A DNA stretch of 64,000 nt from Paracoccaceae bacterium (GTDB lineage: Bacteria; Pseudomonadota; Alphaproteobacteria; Rhodobacterales; Rhodobacteraceae), in the NCBI GenBank assembly GCA_028284605.1, contig JANQRL010000007.1:1-64000 (forward strand), given 5' to 3'. Positions within the stretch are counted from its first letter, which is position 1, and every line of letters begins with the position of its first letter. The notes under the pieces were generated by a model. That model was not told the origin of the DNA. It did no database searches and saw nothing but the letters and a program-made list of their open reading frames with translations. The translations under genes were made by a program, and so were the position numbers. Positions 44,391 through 53,426 of the stretch are shown piece by piece.

Positions 44391-45005
44391 TCAGACCTTA
44401 CGGAAGATCATCGCGAGGCCACGGTCGGTCCCGTGATCGTGGTCAGTCCTGTCGTAGATCGCGTATTCGCGGAAGCTGAGCGGCCCGATAGCGCCCGCGG
44501 CCTGCAACCGGGCGAGCGCCGAGCCGAACCCCGCGCCGTCATAAACCGCCGGGATCGTCCCGCAGACGAAGAGCGCGCCGGGCCGGGTCACCCGCAGAAG
44601 CTCCGGCAGGCAGACCGGCCCGACATGGCCATGAGTAAAGGTCCCTGAACTGACCACCCCGCCATAGCTGGCGTCCTCGAGCGGCAGTCTACCGGTCAGG
44701 TCTCCCTGAACGGTGCGCCGGTAGATGCCCTTGCGGGCAGCGACGGCCAGCATCTCGGGGCTGAAGTCGAGCGCGTCGGCCTCCAGCCCGCCGAGATGCT
44801 CGGCCAGCAGCCCGGTTCCCGCACCGACATCGAGCACGGGCGTGGCGCCGTCGCAAAGCGCGCGGAAGATCCCGGCGATATGGCGCGGCGCGGCATAGCC
44901 CAGGGCGGCACCGAAACTCTCGTCGTAGGTCTCGGCCCAGTCCCGATAGAGCGCCCGCGCCTCGTCCGGCCCGTCGATGGCATAAGCCTTTTCGAGGTCG
45001 GACAC
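44391..45005 (-). CDS. class I SAM-dependent methyltransferase
   Basis: A 204-aa methyltransferase. Motif I is PVLDVGAGTGLLAEHLGG (about residues 55-72), followed by ADALDFSPEMLAVAARKGIY, which carries the acidic SAM-ribose ligand. The N-terminal YRDWAETYDESFGAALGYAAP is typical of ubiE/WBSCR27-like methyltransferases, with SSGTFTHGHVGPVCLPELLRVTRPGA corresponding to motifs IV-VI. The substrate is unknown. It lies four bases downstream of the pepF stop on the same strand and is probably co-transcribed. Confidence 0.87.
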   Translation of the reverse strand: MSDLEKAYAIDGPDEARALYRDWAETYDESFGAALGYAAPRHIAGIFRALCDGATPVLDVGAGTGLLAEHLGGLEADALDFSPEMLAVAARKGIYRRTVQGDLTGRLPLEDASYGGVVSSGTFTHGHVGPVCLPELLRVTRPGALFVCGTIPAVYDGAGFGSALARLQAAGAIGPLSFREYAIYDRTDHDHGTDRGLAMIFRKV

Positions 45006-45009
45006 CGGA

Positions 45010-46824
45010 TCAGCCCTCCATCGCCTCCAACTCGTCGATGAAGCCTTCGATCATGCCGAGCCCCTTGTCCCAGAAGGCCGGGTCGGAGGCGTCGAGGCCG
45101 AAGGGGGCGAGAAGCTCTTTGTGGTGCTTCGATCCGCCCGCCTTGAGCATGTCGAAGTACTTCTCCTGGAAGCCCTCGGGCGCGACCTCGTAGGCGGCGT
45201 AGAGCGCATTCACGAGGCCGTCGCCGAACGCGTAGGCGTAGACGTAGAACGGCGAATGGACGAAATGCGGGATATAGGCCCAGAAGGTCTCATACCCTTC
45301 GGCGAAGTCGAAGATGGGCCCGAGGCTTTCGGCCTGCACCGACATCCAGAGCGCGTTGATATCGTCCGGCGTCAGTTCCCCGGCGCGGCGGGCGTCGTGG
45401 AGCTTGCACTCGAAATCGTAGAAGGCGATCTGCCGCACCACCGTGTTGATCATGTCCTCGACCTTGCCGGCGAGCAGGACCTTGCGCTCCTCGGGGCTCT
45501 CGGCGCCGTCGAGCAGCTTGCGGAAGGTCAGCATCTCGCCGAAGACCGAGGCCGTTTCGGCCAGGGTCAGGGGGGTGGAGGATAGAAGCTCACCCTGACC
45601 GGCGGCCAGCACCTGATGAACGCCGTGCCCCAGTTCATGAGCCAGGGTCATCACGTCCCGCGGTTTGCCGAGATAGTTCAGCATCACATAGGGGTGGACT
45701 TCGGTCACCGTCGGGTGGGCAAAGGCCCCGGGCGCCTTGCCCGGCTTCACGCCGGCATCGATCCAGCCTTTGTCGAAAAAGGGCTGGGCCAGATCGGCCA
45801 GGGCCGGGTCGAAGGCGGCATAGGCTTCCATCACCGTGCTCCACGCCTCGTCCCAGCCGATGGTCCGGTCGCTCTCCATCGGCAGCGGTGCGTTGCGGTC
45901 CCAGACCTGCATCCGGTCGAGGCCGAGCCAGCCGGCCTTGAGCGTGTAGTAGCGGTGCGAGAGGTGCGGATAGGCGGCGACGACGGCGTTGCGCAGGGCC
46001 TCCACCACCTCCGGCTCCACATGGTTGGCGAGGTGCCGCCCGGTCTGCGGCGTCGGCATGCCGCGCCAGCGGTCCTCGACCTCCTTGTCCTTGGCGAGCG
46101 TGTTGTGGACCCGGGCGAAGGTCTTGAGATTGGCGCCGAAGACTTCGGCCAGAGCGCGGACCGCCGCTTCGCGCTTGGACCGGTCCTGTTCCTGCATCAG
46201 GTTCAGCGTGGCCTCGATGCCGAGCTCCTCGCCGTCCACATCGAAGGTGAGCCCGGCAATGGTCTCGTCGAACAGCTTGTTCCACGCGCTCGGACCCACA
46301 ACCGACATATCGTGCAGGAATTTTTCGAGCTCATCGGAAAGCTGATAGGGCTTCAGCGCGCGCATCCGGTCGAAGACCGGCCGGTAGCGGGCGAGATCGG
46401 CATTGGCGGCGAGCAGTCCCGTCAGGTGGTCGTCGTCGAGGCGGTTGACTTCGAGGGACCAGAAGACGAGCGGCGTGGTGAAGCCGGTGATCCTGTCCTG
46501 ACAATCGGAGTAGAACTTGGCGCGCTCGGCATCGGTGGTGATCTGGTAGTAGCGCAGCCCCGCGAAGGACATGATGCGGCCCGCGATGATGTCGATGCGC
46601 TCGTAGCGCTGCACCGCTTCGAGCATCGCCGCGGCGTCGAGGGTGCCGAGCTTGCCTTCGTAATCGGACGCGAAACCGGCGCAGGCTTGCTCCAGCCAGT
46701 CCATGTCGCGGGTGAGTTCCTGCGCGTCCGGGGCCGGGTAGAGATCGGTCAGGTCCCATTCCGGCAGGTCGCCCAGGGCCTCTCCCCCATTGGCATTGGC
46801 GTCGAAAACGGGGGAGCGGGTCAT
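45010..46824 (-). CDS. pepF: oligoendopeptidase F
   Basis: A 604-aa cytosolic M3-family zinc peptidase that degrades oligopeptides. The zinc site is HELGH at residues 396-400 in TLAHELGHGVHQVLA, with the third ligand Glu in LAETASVFGEMLTF. The N-terminal LPEWDLTDLYPAPDAQELTRD opening is characteristic of the PepF/M3B branch, and FVHSPFYVYAYAFGD is the conserved substrate-binding stretch. I start at ATG 46824 with GAGG six bases upstream; an in-frame ATG at 46836 overlaps that site. Its length is standard for the family. Confidence 0.95.
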   Translation of the reverse strand: MTRSPVFDANANGGEALGDLPEWDLTDLYPAPDAQELTRDMDWLEQACAGFASDYEGKLGTLDAAAMLEAVQRYERIDIIAGRIMSFAGLRYYQITTDAERAKFYSDCQDRITGFTTPLVFWSLEVNRLDDDHLTGLLAANADLARYRPVFDRMRALKPYQLSDELEKFLHDMSVVGPSAWNKLFDETIAGLTFDVDGEELGIEATLNLMQEQDRSKREAAVRALAEVFGANLKTFARVHNTLAKDKEVEDRWRGMPTPQTGRHLANHVEPEVVEALRNAVVAAYPHLSHRYYTLKAGWLGLDRMQVWDRNAPLPMESDRTIGWDEAWSTVMEAYAAFDPALADLAQPFFDKGWIDAGVKPGKAPGAFAHPTVTEVHPYVMLNYLGKPRDVMTLAHELGHGVHQVLAAGQGELLSSTPLTLAETASVFGEMLTFRKLLDGAESPEERKVLLAGKVEDMINTVVRQIAFYDFECKLHDARRAGELTPDDINALWMSVQAESLGPIFDFAEGYETFWAYIPHFVHSPFYVYAYAFGDGLVNALYAAYEVAPEGFQEKYFDMLKAGGSKHHKELLAPFGLDASDPAFWDKGLGMIEGFIDELEAMEG

Positions 46825-46886
46825 GGCGGGCCTCATGGGTTGGATTGCGCCTGATATAGGCCCCCGACGCGGCGGGGAAAACCGGC

Positions 46887-47765
46887 TCAGGCGAAGTAGA
46901 GCCGGACGGGGGTATCGACGAGGATGCGGCGGCGGGTATCGGCGTCGGTCACGACGCGGTGGAAGGCATCGAGAAGCACGGCCGCCCGGGGCATCCCCGC
47001 ACCGTTCAGCATGATATGGGGCCAGTCGGAGCCCCATAGGCAACGCTCCGGATTGGCGGCGACCAGTGCCGCGACATGGGTATCGGCGGTGTCGTAGGGC
47101 GCGTCGCAGAGGCGGTAGAGGCCGGAGAGCTTCACATAAGCCTGCCCCTCGCCGACGAGTCGCAGCAGGGTCTGGAACCCCGGCTCGCCGATGCCGGCGG
47201 CGAGGTCTGGCCAGCCGATATGGTCGAAGACGACCGGGACCGGCAGGGCAGCGATGTCGGGCGCAAGCTCGGCCATGTGGCGGTGGGCGTTCATCAGCAT
47301 CTGGATATGTAGCCCGCGCTCGGCCAGGCGCGGGGCCATGGCCTTCACCCCCGCCCAGCTCAGCACCCCGCCATGGACGTAGTTGAGCCGGACGCCGCGC
47401 AGGTTCTGCGCCACGAGCAGGTCGAGTGCGGCGTCACCGGCGCCGTCGGGCACGAGGCCGATCCCCCGTGCCTCCGGCCCGAGGCGGCGCACGGCTTCGG
47501 CGGTCACGGTATTGTCGGTGCCATAGAAGATCGACTGGACGACCACCGTGCGCCGCATCCCGAGCGCGGCGAGATGGGCCCGGAACCGGTCGAGATAGCT
47601 GTCGAGGGTTTCACCGGAAGCGGGGTCCTCGATCCGGCCATCGTAGAGCGGGTATTCCCCGGATCCGCCGAGCAGATGGACATGGGCGTCGCAGGCACCC
47701 TCGGGGACGGCTTCTGTCGGGGCTTTTGGCGCGGGTGGCAGAGGGGCCTCGGGCAGGGCGTTCAT
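46887..47765 (-). CDS. amidohydrolase family 2 protein
   Basis: A 292-aa TIM-barrel metal hydrolase. Metal-binding elements are CDAHVHLLG (His28, His30), the mid-protein VVFDHIGWPDL His, and CLWGSDWPH near residue 245. These match the amidohydrolase-2 family that contains 2-pyrone-4,6-dicarboxylate lactonase (LigI), 4-sulfomuconolactonase and related lactonases; LigI-like is the closest impression but the substrate is unproven. It is encoded downstream of the glpR-type regulator (94-base gap) and upstream of pepF. Confidence 0.82.
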   Translation of the reverse strand: MNALPEAPLPPAPKAPTEAVPEGACDAHVHLLGGSGEYPLYDGRIEDPASGETLDSYLDRFRAHLAALGMRRTVVVQSIFYGTDNTVTAEAVRRLGPEARGIGLVPDGAGDAALDLLVAQNLRGVRLNYVHGGVLSWAGVKAMAPRLAERGLHIQMLMNAHRHMAELAPDIAALPVPVVFDHIGWPDLAAGIGEPGFQTLLRLVGEGQAYVKLSGLYRLCDAPYDTADTHVAALVAANPERCLWGSDWPHIMLNGAGMPRAAVLLDAFHRVVTDADTRRRILVDTPVRLYFA

Positions 47766-47859
47766 GGGCAGAGGGGTATCAGGCCGGACGGGCCTTGCAA
47801 GGCGGGACGTCGGACTCTTTGGACGGTGTCGCGGCGATGAGCCGTCCGGCGGCTCCGGC

Positions 47860-48621
47860 TCAGGGCCGGGCGAGAACGACCTCCACCCTGCCCGCGCCGC
47901 ACCGAGTCGAGGCTTCTTCAGGCAGATCGGCGTCCGTGACGATGGTGCCGAGCGTGTCGAGACCGGCGATGCGCACCGGCGCGACCCGGCTGAGTTTCGA
48001 CCGGTCGGCGACCAGCATCGCATGGCGGCTTCGGGTCAGCACGGTGCGGCTCACCGCGACCTCGGCGGGGTCGAAGTCGAGCATCTCGCCATCGCCCGAA
48101 AGCGCCGAACAGCCGATCACACCGATATCGAAGCGGAATCCCGAAACGGCCTCCGCAGCCATCGGTCCGGTCAGGCCGCCATCCTCGGCGCGCAGATCAC
48201 CGCCGGTCAGGGTCACCCGGGCCTCAGTGCCCCCGAGGATCTGCGCGACATTCAGGTTATTGGTCACGACCATGAGCCCGGTCCGGTCAAGGAGTGCAGC
48301 CGCGACCGCCTCGGTCGTCGTGCCGATGCCGAGGAAGATCGCCGCGCCGTCCGGGATTCGCGCCGCCGCGGCCCGGGCGATGGCGATCTTGGCCTCACGG
48401 TTCAGGCTGCGGCGCTCCTCATAGACGATGTTCACCGTGCCCGAAGGCAGGATCGCGCCACCATGAACCCTCTCAAGCCGCCCGGCCTCGGCCAGATCGG
48501 ACAGATCGCGGCGGATGGTCTGCTGAGTGACGCCAAGTTGCTCGGCGAGCCTGTGGACGGTCACCTTCCCCTCGCGGCGGGCGGTATCGAGGATTTCGGG
48601 GTGTCGGATCGATTGGCTCAT
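47860..48621 (-). CDS. glpR: DeoR-family regulator, GlpR-like
   Basis: A 253-aa repressor. The N-terminal winged helix (residues 5-58) reads EILDTARREGKVTVHRLAEQLGVTQQTIRRDLSDLAEAGRLERVHGGA, the DeoR signature. The C-terminal DeoRC sensor domain has AIFLGIGTTTEAVA, VVTNNLNVA and IGCSALSGDGEMLDFDPAEVAVS, a sugar-phosphate pocket. Being divergent from glpD (146 bases between starts) with a repeated TTCG element in between, it is most likely the glycerol-3-phosphate repressor. I start at ATG 48621, where homologues begin. Confidence 0.88.
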   Translation of the reverse strand: MSQSIRHPEILDTARREGKVTVHRLAEQLGVTQQTIRRDLSDLAEAGRLERVHGGAILPSGTVNIVYEERRSLNREAKIAIARAAAARIPDGAAIFLGIGTTTEAVAAALLDRTGLMVVTNNLNVAQILGGTEARVTLTGGDLRAEDGGLTGPMAAEAVSGFRFDIGVIGCSALSGDGEMLDFDPAEVAVSRTVLTRSRHAMLVADRSKLSRVAPVRIAGLDTLGTIVTDADLPEEASTRCGAGRVEVVLARP

Positions 48622-48713
48622 GGGCCGGTTCTGCCTTTGGCGGCACGTCGAGGCAACGAGAATATCCGAATTCCGAGCGTCTTTGGTGAGGATATGACGT
48701 AATTTCACCAATC

Positions 48714-48733
48714 TTCGTTTTCGTTTTAGTTCG
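48714..48733. promoter_or_regulatory. putative GlpR operator
   Basis: TTCGTTTTCGTTTTAGTTCG lies between the divergent glpR and glpD genes, 35 bases before the glpD start. TTCG tetramers flanked by T/A runs are the core of DeoR/GlpR operators (TTCG-W4-CG type). Here they recur in direct orientation, and the sequence is far AT-richer than its surroundings. Confidence 0.5.
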
Positions 48734-48767
48734 CTCTGCGATAGGAGGCGGGCGAAAGGAGCCTCCC

Positions 48768-50357
48768 ATGGCCGACTCGGACCTCATCGACCTCTTCATC
48801 ATCGGCGGCGGCATCAATGGCTGCGGCATCGCGCGGGATGCGGCGGGGCGGGGCTATTCGGTGACCCTGGCGGAGATGAATGACCTCGCCTCGGCCACCT
48901 CCTCGGCCTCGACGAAGCTGTTCCACGGCGGGCTGCGCTACCTCGAATTCTTCGAGTTCCGGCTTGTGCGCGAGGCGCTGATCGAGCGCGAGACGCTGCT
49001 CCGCGCCATGCCGCATATCTCCTGGCCGATGCGCTTCGTGCTGCCGTTCCACCGCGACATGCGGTTCGAAAGCTCCACGCCGACCTCCCGGCTCCTGAGC
49101 CTTGTCATGCCCTGGATGAAGGGGCGCCGTCCGGCCTGGCTGATCCGGCTCGGGCTCTTCTTTTATGACCATCTCGGCGGGCGAAAGCTCCTGCCGGGCA
49201 CCGTCACGCTCGACCTTCGGACCGCGCCGGAGGGCGCTCCGCTCGACGACCGGTTCGAACGCGCGTTCGAGTATTCCGATTGCTGGGTAGAGGATTCACG
49301 GCTGGTGGTGCTCAACGCCCGGGACGCCGAGGCGCGCGGCGCCACGATCCTGACCCGGACCAAAGTGCTGAGCGTCGAGCGCACCGGCGATCACTGGACC
49401 ATTCGCACCGAAGACACGGAAACCGGCGAGGAAACGACCCACCGCGCCCGGATGCTCGTCAACGCGGCCGGTCCCTGGGTCGGGGCGGTGATCGGGCAGA
49501 CGCTGAAGCTCAACAGCCCCGATACGGTCCGCCTCGTCCGCGGAAGCCATATCGTCACCCCGCGGCTCTATGATCACGACAAGTGCTATTTCTTTCAAGG
49601 AACGGATGGGCGGATTATCTTCGCGATCCCCTACGAGCAGGACTTTATGCTGATCGGGACCACCGATGCCGATCATGACGACCCCGACCGGCGCCCGGAA
49701 TGCACACCGGAGGAGCGGCGCTACCTGATCGACTTCGCCAACCAGTACTTCAAGCGGGACCTGACGGAGGCGGATGTGGTCTGGACCTATTCCGGGGTCC
49801 GCCCGCTCTATGACGACGGCGCGAAGTCCGCCACCGCGGCCACCCGCGACTACACGCTGAAGGTGGAGGCGGCGGGCGGCGCGCCGGTGCTCAACGTCTT
49901 CGGCGGCAAGATCACGACCTACCGGCGGCTGGCCGAGTCGGCGCTGGAGAAGATCGGCGCGGCGCTGGGCCGGTCGGCCGAGAAATGGACCGCCGGGGTG
50001 GCGCTTCCCGGGGGCGATTTCCCGGTGGGCGACGTGTCGATGCTGACTGAAAAGCTGGCGGCGGAGCACCCGTTCCTGACGCCGAAATGGGCCGCCCGCC
50101 TGATCCGGGCCTACGGGACCGAAGCCTGGGACGTGCTGGGCGGGGTGGAGACCGCCGAGGCGCTGGGCCGGGAGTTCGGCGCGACGCTGACCGAAGCGGA
50201 GGTGACCTGGCTCATGGACCGCGAATATGCCCGGACCGCCGCCGACGTGCTCTGGCGCCGCACGAAACTCGGGCTCAGGCTGAGCGCCGAAGAGACCCAG
50301 GCGCTCGACACCTGGATGGCCGAACGCCGGGCCGGCGGGGTGGTCAGGACGGCCTGA
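48768..50357 (+). CDS. glpD: aerobic glycerol-3-phosphate dehydrogenase
   Basis: A 529-aa membrane-associated FAD enzyme oxidising sn-glycerol 3-phosphate to DHAP and passing electrons to quinone. The FAD motif is FIIGGGINGCGIARDAAGRG (residues 10-29), with STKLFHGGLRYLEFFEFRLVREAL and LVRGSHIVTP as family segments and GGKITTYRRLAE near residue 390. Length is typical. The ribosome-binding site AAAGGAG is well placed. Divergent glpR and a TTCG operator element suggest induction by glycerol 3-phosphate. Its 3' end overlaps the convergent choV by 14 bases. No glpK or glpF is visible nearby. Confidence 0.95.
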   Translation: MADSDLIDLFIIGGGINGCGIARDAAGRGYSVTLAEMNDLASATSSASTKLFHGGLRYLEFFEFRLVREALIERETLLRAMPHISWPMRFVLPFHRDMRFESSTPTSRLLSLVMPWMKGRRPAWLIRLGLFFYDHLGGRKLLPGTVTLDLRTAPEGAPLDDRFERAFEYSDCWVEDSRLVVLNARDAEARGATILTRTKVLSVERTGDHWTIRTEDTETGEETTHRARMLVNAAGPWVGAVIGQTLKLNSPDTVRLVRGSHIVTPRLYDHDKCYFFQGTDGRIIFAIPYEQDFMLIGTTDADHDDPDRRPECTPEERRYLIDFANQYFKRDLTEADVVWTYSGVRPLYDDGAKSATAATRDYTLKVEAAGGAPVLNVFGGKITTYRRLAESALEKIGAALGRSAEKWTAGVALPGGDFPVGDVSMLTEKLAAEHPFLTPKWAARLIRAYGTEAWDVLGGVETAEALGREFGATLTEAEVTWLMDREYARTAADVLWRRTKLGLRLSAEETQALDTWMAERRAGGVVRTA

Positions 50358-51348
50358 GGATCTTCCGCAGGATGCTCTGCGCTGTGATCCGGCCGTCGCC
50401 CTCGACCGCCACATCACCGCCCTTCTCCAAGAGTTCCTCGATCACCTCTTCGATCCGGGTGTCCGGCGTCACACCTGTTCCGCTGGCCTCCCCTGGCTCC
50501 ACCACATCGCGGGCGCGCAGCACCCCGAGCGGGTTCATATTCGCCACGAAATCAGCCACATACTCGTTTGCCGGATTGGAGTAGATCTCCCGCGGCGTGC
50601 CGCATTGCACGATCCGCCCACCCTCCATGATCGCGATCCGGTCGCCGATCTTGAACGCCTCGTCGAGGTCGTGGCTGACGAAGATGATGGTGCGGTTCAG
50701 CCGTTCCTGAAGCTCCAGGAGCTCGTCCTGAAGCCGGTTGCGAATGAGCGGGTCGAGGGCGGAGAACGGCTCGTCCATCAAGAGGATCGGCGCGTCCGTG
50801 GCGAAGGCCCGGGCGAGCCCCACGCGCTGCTGCATCCCCCCCGACAGCTCCTCCACCTTGCGGTCGGCCCAGTCGGAAAGACCCACCAGCTCAAGCTGCC
50901 GCTCCACCTTCTGCCGCCGCTCTCCCGCGGCCATCCCGCCCAGCTCCAGCCCCAGCCCCACATTGTCGCGCACGGACCGCCAGGGCAGCAGGCCGAATTG
51001 CTGGAACACCATGGAGACGCATTCGCGCCGGAGCTGGCGCAGGTCGGCCTCGGAACAGCCCGGATAGGTGCAGGTCCAGTCCTGGTCGCGGATCGTGACA
51101 GTGCCGCGCGCCACCGGATTGAGCCCGTTCACGGCGCGCAGCAGCGTCGACTTGCCGGACCCCGAGAGCCCCATCAGCACCAGAATCTCCCCGTGATCCA
51201 CGCTGAGCGAGCAATCGTGGACTCCGAGGACCTGCCCGGTGCGGCTCTGGATTTCGGGGCGCTCCAGACCGTCATCCATTAGCGGCAGCGCCGCGCCCGG
51301 ATCGTCGCCGAAGACGATGGAGACCTTGTCGAAGACCACCGCGCTCAT
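50344..51348 (-). CDS. choV: choline/glycine betaine ABC transporter ATP-binding protein
   Basis: A 334-aa ATPase of the ProV/OpuAA/ChoV type. Walker A is GLSGSGKST (near residue 60), the Q-loop is VFQQFGLLPWRSVRDN, the signature is LSGGMQQRVGLARA, Walker B is ILLMDEPFSALDPLIR and the switch His is in VSHDLDE. The IVQCGTPREIYSNPANEYVADFV segment leads to a short C-terminal extension rather than a full CBS pair. The N-terminal insertion with EIQSRTGQVLGVHD is typical of ChoV. Its start overlaps the GFA gene by four bases. Confidence 0.92.
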   Translation of the reverse strand: MSAVVFDKVSIVFGDDPGAALPLMDDGLERPEIQSRTGQVLGVHDCSLSVDHGEILVLMGLSGSGKSTLLRAVNGLNPVARGTVTIRDQDWTCTYPGCSEADLRQLRRECVSMVFQQFGLLPWRSVRDNVGLGLELGGMAAGERRQKVERQLELVGLSDWADRKVEELSGGMQQRVGLARAFATDAPILLMDEPFSALDPLIRNRLQDELLELQERLNRTIIFVSHDLDEAFKIGDRIAIMEGGRIVQCGTPREIYSNPANEYVADFVANMNPLGVLRARDVVEPGEASGTGVTPDTRIEEVIEELLEKGGDVAVEGDGRITAQSILRKILRPS

Positions 51349-51752
51349 GGCTCGCCTCCGAAACGCTCAAACCGCAGCACACCCACATCTCCCGACGGCC
51401 CGTCATTCGGGTGGTGCACGCCGTCATGCACCACCACTTCCGGCAGGAACGGGGTGTGGCCCTCAAGGCAGGCGAGGTTCACGCCGATCTCATTGGGGTC
51501 GGAGCGGCGCCGGTGATGGGTGTAGATGCCGCAGATCGAGCAGAAATAGTGCTCTGCCGTCTTGGTGCCGAACTGGTAAAGCGTGAGCTTGTCCTCTCCC
51601 GCGATGAAGCGGATGCCGTCGAGCGGGGCCGACACCGCCACCGCCCCGCGTCGGGCACAGAGCGAGCAATCGCAGCGGCCGGCGCTGTCGAGGCCCTCGC
51701 TCAGCTCCACCTCGAAGCGGACGGCGCCGCAATGGCAGCTTCCCCGGATCAT
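51345..51752 (-). CDS. GFA family (CENP-V/GFA) zinc protein
   Basis: A 135-aa protein with the zinc-binding GFA fold. Cysteines are arranged as C-x-C near the start (Cys6, Cys8 in GSCHCGAVRF), C-x-C-x2-C (Cys27, Cys29, Cys32) and C-x2-C (Cys70, Cys73 in YFCSICG). The named founder, Gfa, accelerates glutathione-formaldehyde adduct formation, but the activity of most relatives is unknown. Unusually it is embedded between choW and choV with ATGA overlaps on both sides. Choline demethylation yields formaldehyde, so a detoxification role beside a choline/betaine importer is conceivable. Confidence 0.88.
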   Translation of the reverse strand: MIRGSCHCGAVRFEVELSEGLDSAGRCDCSLCARRGAVAVSAPLDGIRFIAGEDKLTLYQFGTKTAEHYFCSICGIYTHHRRRSDPNEIGVNLACLEGHTPFLPEVVVHDGVHHPNDGPSGDVGVLRFERFGGEP

Positions 51753-52585
51753 GACCGTTCCACCCGCAGCATCCGGTCGAGCATGATCGCGACGACCACG
51801 ATCACGATGCCGGATTCGAAGCCGAGCGAGGTGTTGACCTGGTTCAGCGCCCGCACCACCGGCACGCCGAGCCCGTCCGCGCCCACCAGCGCCGCGATCA
51901 CCACCATGGAGAGCGAGAGCATGATGGTCTGGTTGAGCCCGGTCATGATCTGTGGAAAGGCGTAAGGCAGCTCCACCTTCCAGAGCGTCTGGCCCGGGGT
52001 GGCGCCGAAGGCGCGCGCGGCCTCCAACAGGTGCAGGGGGGTCGAGGAGACGCCCAGATGGGTCAGCCGGATCGGCGCCGGCAGCACGAAGATCACCGTG
52101 GCGATCAGCCCCGGCACCATGCCGATGCCGAAGAACACGATGGCCGGGATCAGATAGACGAAAGTGGGCAGTGTCTGCATCAGGTCGAGCACCGGCCGCA
52201 TCGCGCGATAAAGCCGGGGCCGGTGCGCCGCCGCGATCCCGATCGGCACGCCAACCGCCATGCAGACCACGCAGGCGGAGAGGACCAGGGTCAGGCTCTC
52301 CGTCGTCTCCTCCCAGTAATCCTGATTGAGGATGAAGAGGAAGCCGAGGGCCACCAGCAGACAGGGCTTCCAGCTTCGTTGCAGGGCCCAGGTCAGAGCC
52401 ACGAAACCGGCGATGACGAGGAACGGATGCGGCGTCTGCATCAGCCACAGGATGCCGTCGATCAGCGCCTCCAGCCCGTCCGACATCGCGTCGAAAAAGA
52501 CCGCGCCGGTGCGTTCGAGCCAGTCGAAGGCCACTTCCGCCGCATCGCCCACGGGGATCTTGTTCTCGGTCAGCCAGTCGAGCAT
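51749..52585 (-). CDS. choW: choline/glycine betaine ABC transporter permease
   Basis: A 278-aa inner-membrane permease of the ProW/OpuAB type. About six to seven hydrophobic segments occur, and the EAA loop that contacts the ATPase is EAARAFGATPGQTLWKVELPYAFPQIMTGL (near residues 190-220). TLPTFVYLIPAIVFFGIG is a conserved helix of betaine permeases. It is the first gene of choW-GFA-choV. No substrate-binding protein (choX) gene is found on either side, so that subunit must be encoded elsewhere. Confidence 0.92.
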   Translation of the reverse strand: MLDWLTENKIPVGDAAEVAFDWLERTGAVFFDAMSDGLEALIDGILWLMQTPHPFLVIAGFVALTWALQRSWKPCLLVALGFLFILNQDYWEETTESLTLVLSACVVCMAVGVPIGIAAAHRPRLYRAMRPVLDLMQTLPTFVYLIPAIVFFGIGMVPGLIATVIFVLPAPIRLTHLGVSSTPLHLLEAARAFGATPGQTLWKVELPYAFPQIMTGLNQTIMLSLSMVVIAALVGADGLGVPVVRALNQVNTSLGFESGIVIVVVAIMLDRMLRVERS

Positions 52586-52685
52586 CGGCCCGCCTTACCT
52601 TCTGTCAGCATCGCGTTCTGTCCCCTTTGCCGTCCCTTGGGTCCCGTGGCATCGTCCCGCCACGCCTTCTGACGGAGCCTGCCCC

Positions 52686-53321
52686 ATGAGCGACCTGACT
52701 TTCTACACCAATCCGATGAGCCGCGGCCGGATCGTGCGTTGGATGCTCGAAGAACTCGACCGGCCCTACAAGACCGTGGTGATGGGGTTCGGGGAGGAGA
52801 TGACGGGGTCCGAGTATCGCGCGCTCAATCCGATGGCGAAGGTGCCCACGGTGCGGCATGGCGAGGTGGTGGTCACCGAATGCGCGGCGATCTGCGCCTA
52901 TCTCGCCGAGGCGTTTCCCGCAGCGGGGCTTTCGCCACCCCCCGGCAGCCCGGAGCGCGGCGCCTTCCTGCGCTGGATGTTCTTCGGTGCCGGACCGGTG
53001 GAGGCGGCGGTGACGAACACCTCCTTCGGCTGGGATCCGCAGGGGCCGCGGCAGGAAGCACGGGTCGGCTACGGGTCCCTGGCCCGGGTGACCGATACGC
53101 TCGAAGCCCTGGTTTCGGACCGCGAATGGATCCTCGGCGAGACCTTCAGCGCGGTCGATGTCTATCTCGGCGCGCAGATCGCCTGGGCGCTGATGCTCGA
53201 CACGATGGAGAAGCGGCCGGCGCTCACGGCCTATGCCGCGCGGATCAATGCCCGCCCGGCGGCGCTCCGGGCGCGCGAAATCGACGACGCCCTCATCGCG
53301 GAGCAGCAGGAGGCACAGTAG
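52686..53321 (+). CDS. glutathione S-transferase family protein
   Basis: A 211-aa protein with the two-domain GST fold. The thioredoxin-like N-domain (residues 1-80) includes LTFYTNPMSRGRIVRWMLEEL and NPMAKVPTVRHGEVVVTECAAICAYLAEAFP, with the cis-Pro at VPT and the glutathione-gamma-Glu contact at TEC. The helical C-domain contains ILGETFSAVDVYLG, the N-capping box motif. The active residue near the N-terminus appears to be Ser13 (MSRGR). Substrate unknown. It is divergent from choW, 100 bases away. Confidence 0.88.
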   Translation: MSDLTFYTNPMSRGRIVRWMLEELDRPYKTVVMGFGEEMTGSEYRALNPMAKVPTVRHGEVVVTECAAICAYLAEAFPAAGLSPPPGSPERGAFLRWMFFGAGPVEAAVTNTSFGWDPQGPRQEARVGYGSLARVTDTLEALVSDREWILGETFSAVDVYLGAQIAWALMLDTMEKRPALTAYAARINARPAALRAREIDDALIAEQQEAQ

Positions 53322-53426
53322 ACGAGCAGGTTGGATTCGGGTTGGCTGGACTTCGGCCCAGAGACGCCCGCCGGGTCTGCGTTGGTCTGGTCGGCCTGTT
53401 GGTCGAGCAAAGCGGGAAGCGACATC

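Noticed and set aside
49256..49278. Second LexA box inside glpD
   Set aside because: GTTC pairs there have an eight-base spacer, not seven, and lie within coding sequence away from any promoter.
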